Source: Chloroflexota bacterium
Lineage (GTDB): Bacteria > Chloroflexota > Limnocylindria > Limnocylindrales > CSP1-4
Assembly: GCA_021785175.1 (NCBI GenBank)
Contig: JAJYGH010000092.1
Location: forward strand, 1-61,526
Reading direction: 5' to 3'
DNA length: 61,526 nucleotides
Positions 61,373 to 61,526 of this stretch are shown piece after piece (the first letter of the stretch is position 1; each line of letters starts with the position of its first letter). The position numbers and the translations under genes are program-made. The notes beneath the pieces were generated by a model. The model searched no databases and was not told the DNA's origin. It was given only the letters and a program-made list of their open reading frames with translations.

Positions 61373-61489
61373 GGGGGCAGCATATCAGCGGCCAGACCTG
61401 TCACTCGGCCCGCATCCGGCATTCGTCGACCCGGGGTCGTACGGCGCGCGCAGTCGGAGGCGAGCCAGCCGACTGCGACGTGGCGGTCG

Positions 61490-61526
61490 TCAGTTGACGA
61501 GCTTCAGGACGTAGGATCCGGCGAAG
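61490..61526 (-). CDS. C-terminal end of a protein running out of the window (unknown)
   Basis: The last 37 bp read on the minus strand as ...FAGSYVLKLVN followed by TGA, a plausible protein end (beta-strand-like). Nothing more can be said; the family is not recognisable. If the gene is real, it lies upstream of the sensor kinase on the same strand, 117 bp before the 12-codon ORF. Confidence 0.4.
   Translation of the reverse strand, partial: FAGSYVLKLVN

Overview
This 61.5-kb window has very high GC (about 70%) and dense, mostly overlapping gene strings. No rRNA, tRNA, CRISPR or insertion sequence was seen. Split glycine decarboxylase genes (gcvPA/gcvPB), an LLM/F420-type flavin enzyme, Ala/Pro/Ser-rich lipoprotein linkers, many GTG starts and leaderless-looking promoters suggest a free-living high-GC bacterium. 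A Chloroflexota lineage (Limnocylindria/Ellin6529-like) is my best guess and an actinobacterium the alternative; this is inference, since no marker gene is present.

Region 1 (1-11942, minus strand) is an import block: two complete BMP-type nucleoside ABC transporters (permease-permease-lipoprotein-ATPase, then lipoprotein-ATPase-permease-permease) followed by an NCS2 xanthine/uracil permease cut by the window edge. Region 2 (12609-40002, plus strand) starts with a GntR/UTRA regulator and continues as a purine catabolic island. It holds an aspartate-carbamoyltransferase-like enzyme, a YgeW-like carbamoyltransferase, carbamate kinase, an XdhD-like fused molybdenum hydroxylase, an LLM flavoenzyme, a three-subunit xanthine dehydrogenase (FAD, 2Fe-2S, Mo), an 8-oxoguanine-deaminase-like amidohydrolase, adenine deaminase, an aminotransferase, a transketolase-like ThDP enzyme, two fold-type-II PLP enzymes (one YgeX-like), a short SsnA-like amidohydrolase, a 1159-residue YgfK-like oxidoreductase and a class II aldolase. 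The set resembles the oxygen-independent urate/purine pathway of E. coli and gut anaerobes (ygeW-ygeX-ygfK-ssnA-xdhD), but no uricase, HyuA or YgeY is visible and several extra enzymes are present. A 21-bp palindromic site occurs three times, each oriented with downstream transcription: before the import block, before the GntR gene and before the aminotransferase. This points to one regulon.

Region 3 (40074-47109) has a VapBC-type toxin-antitoxin pair, two SDR dehydrogenases, both glycine decarboxylase P subunits and an ATP-NAD-kinase-like protein. It may dispose of glycine and related C2/C3 products of purine breakdown.

Region 4 (47384-59051) is housekeeping: a PadR regulator, a small coiled-coil protein, and the phosphate system pstS-pstC-pstA-pstB-phoU with yjbQ on the minus strand. 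Divergent from it are a Ppx/GppA phosphatase and a PhoP/PhoR-like pair, then a DUF72 protein and a GlsB/YeaQ membrane protein ending in a strong terminator hairpin. Region 5 (59438-61526, minus) is an orphan sensor kinase and the tail of another gene.

Logic of the main system: bases or nucleosides enter through three carriers and adenine, guanine-type and 8-oxo-purines are deaminated. Molybdenum hydroxylases oxidise the ring, YgfK/SsnA-type enzymes probably open the route to ring cleavage, and carbamoyl groups are recovered as carbamoyl phosphate and turned into ATP by carbamate kinase. PLP/ThDP enzymes then handle the carbon fragments. The order of steps is inferred from homologous clusters, not shown by the sequence.
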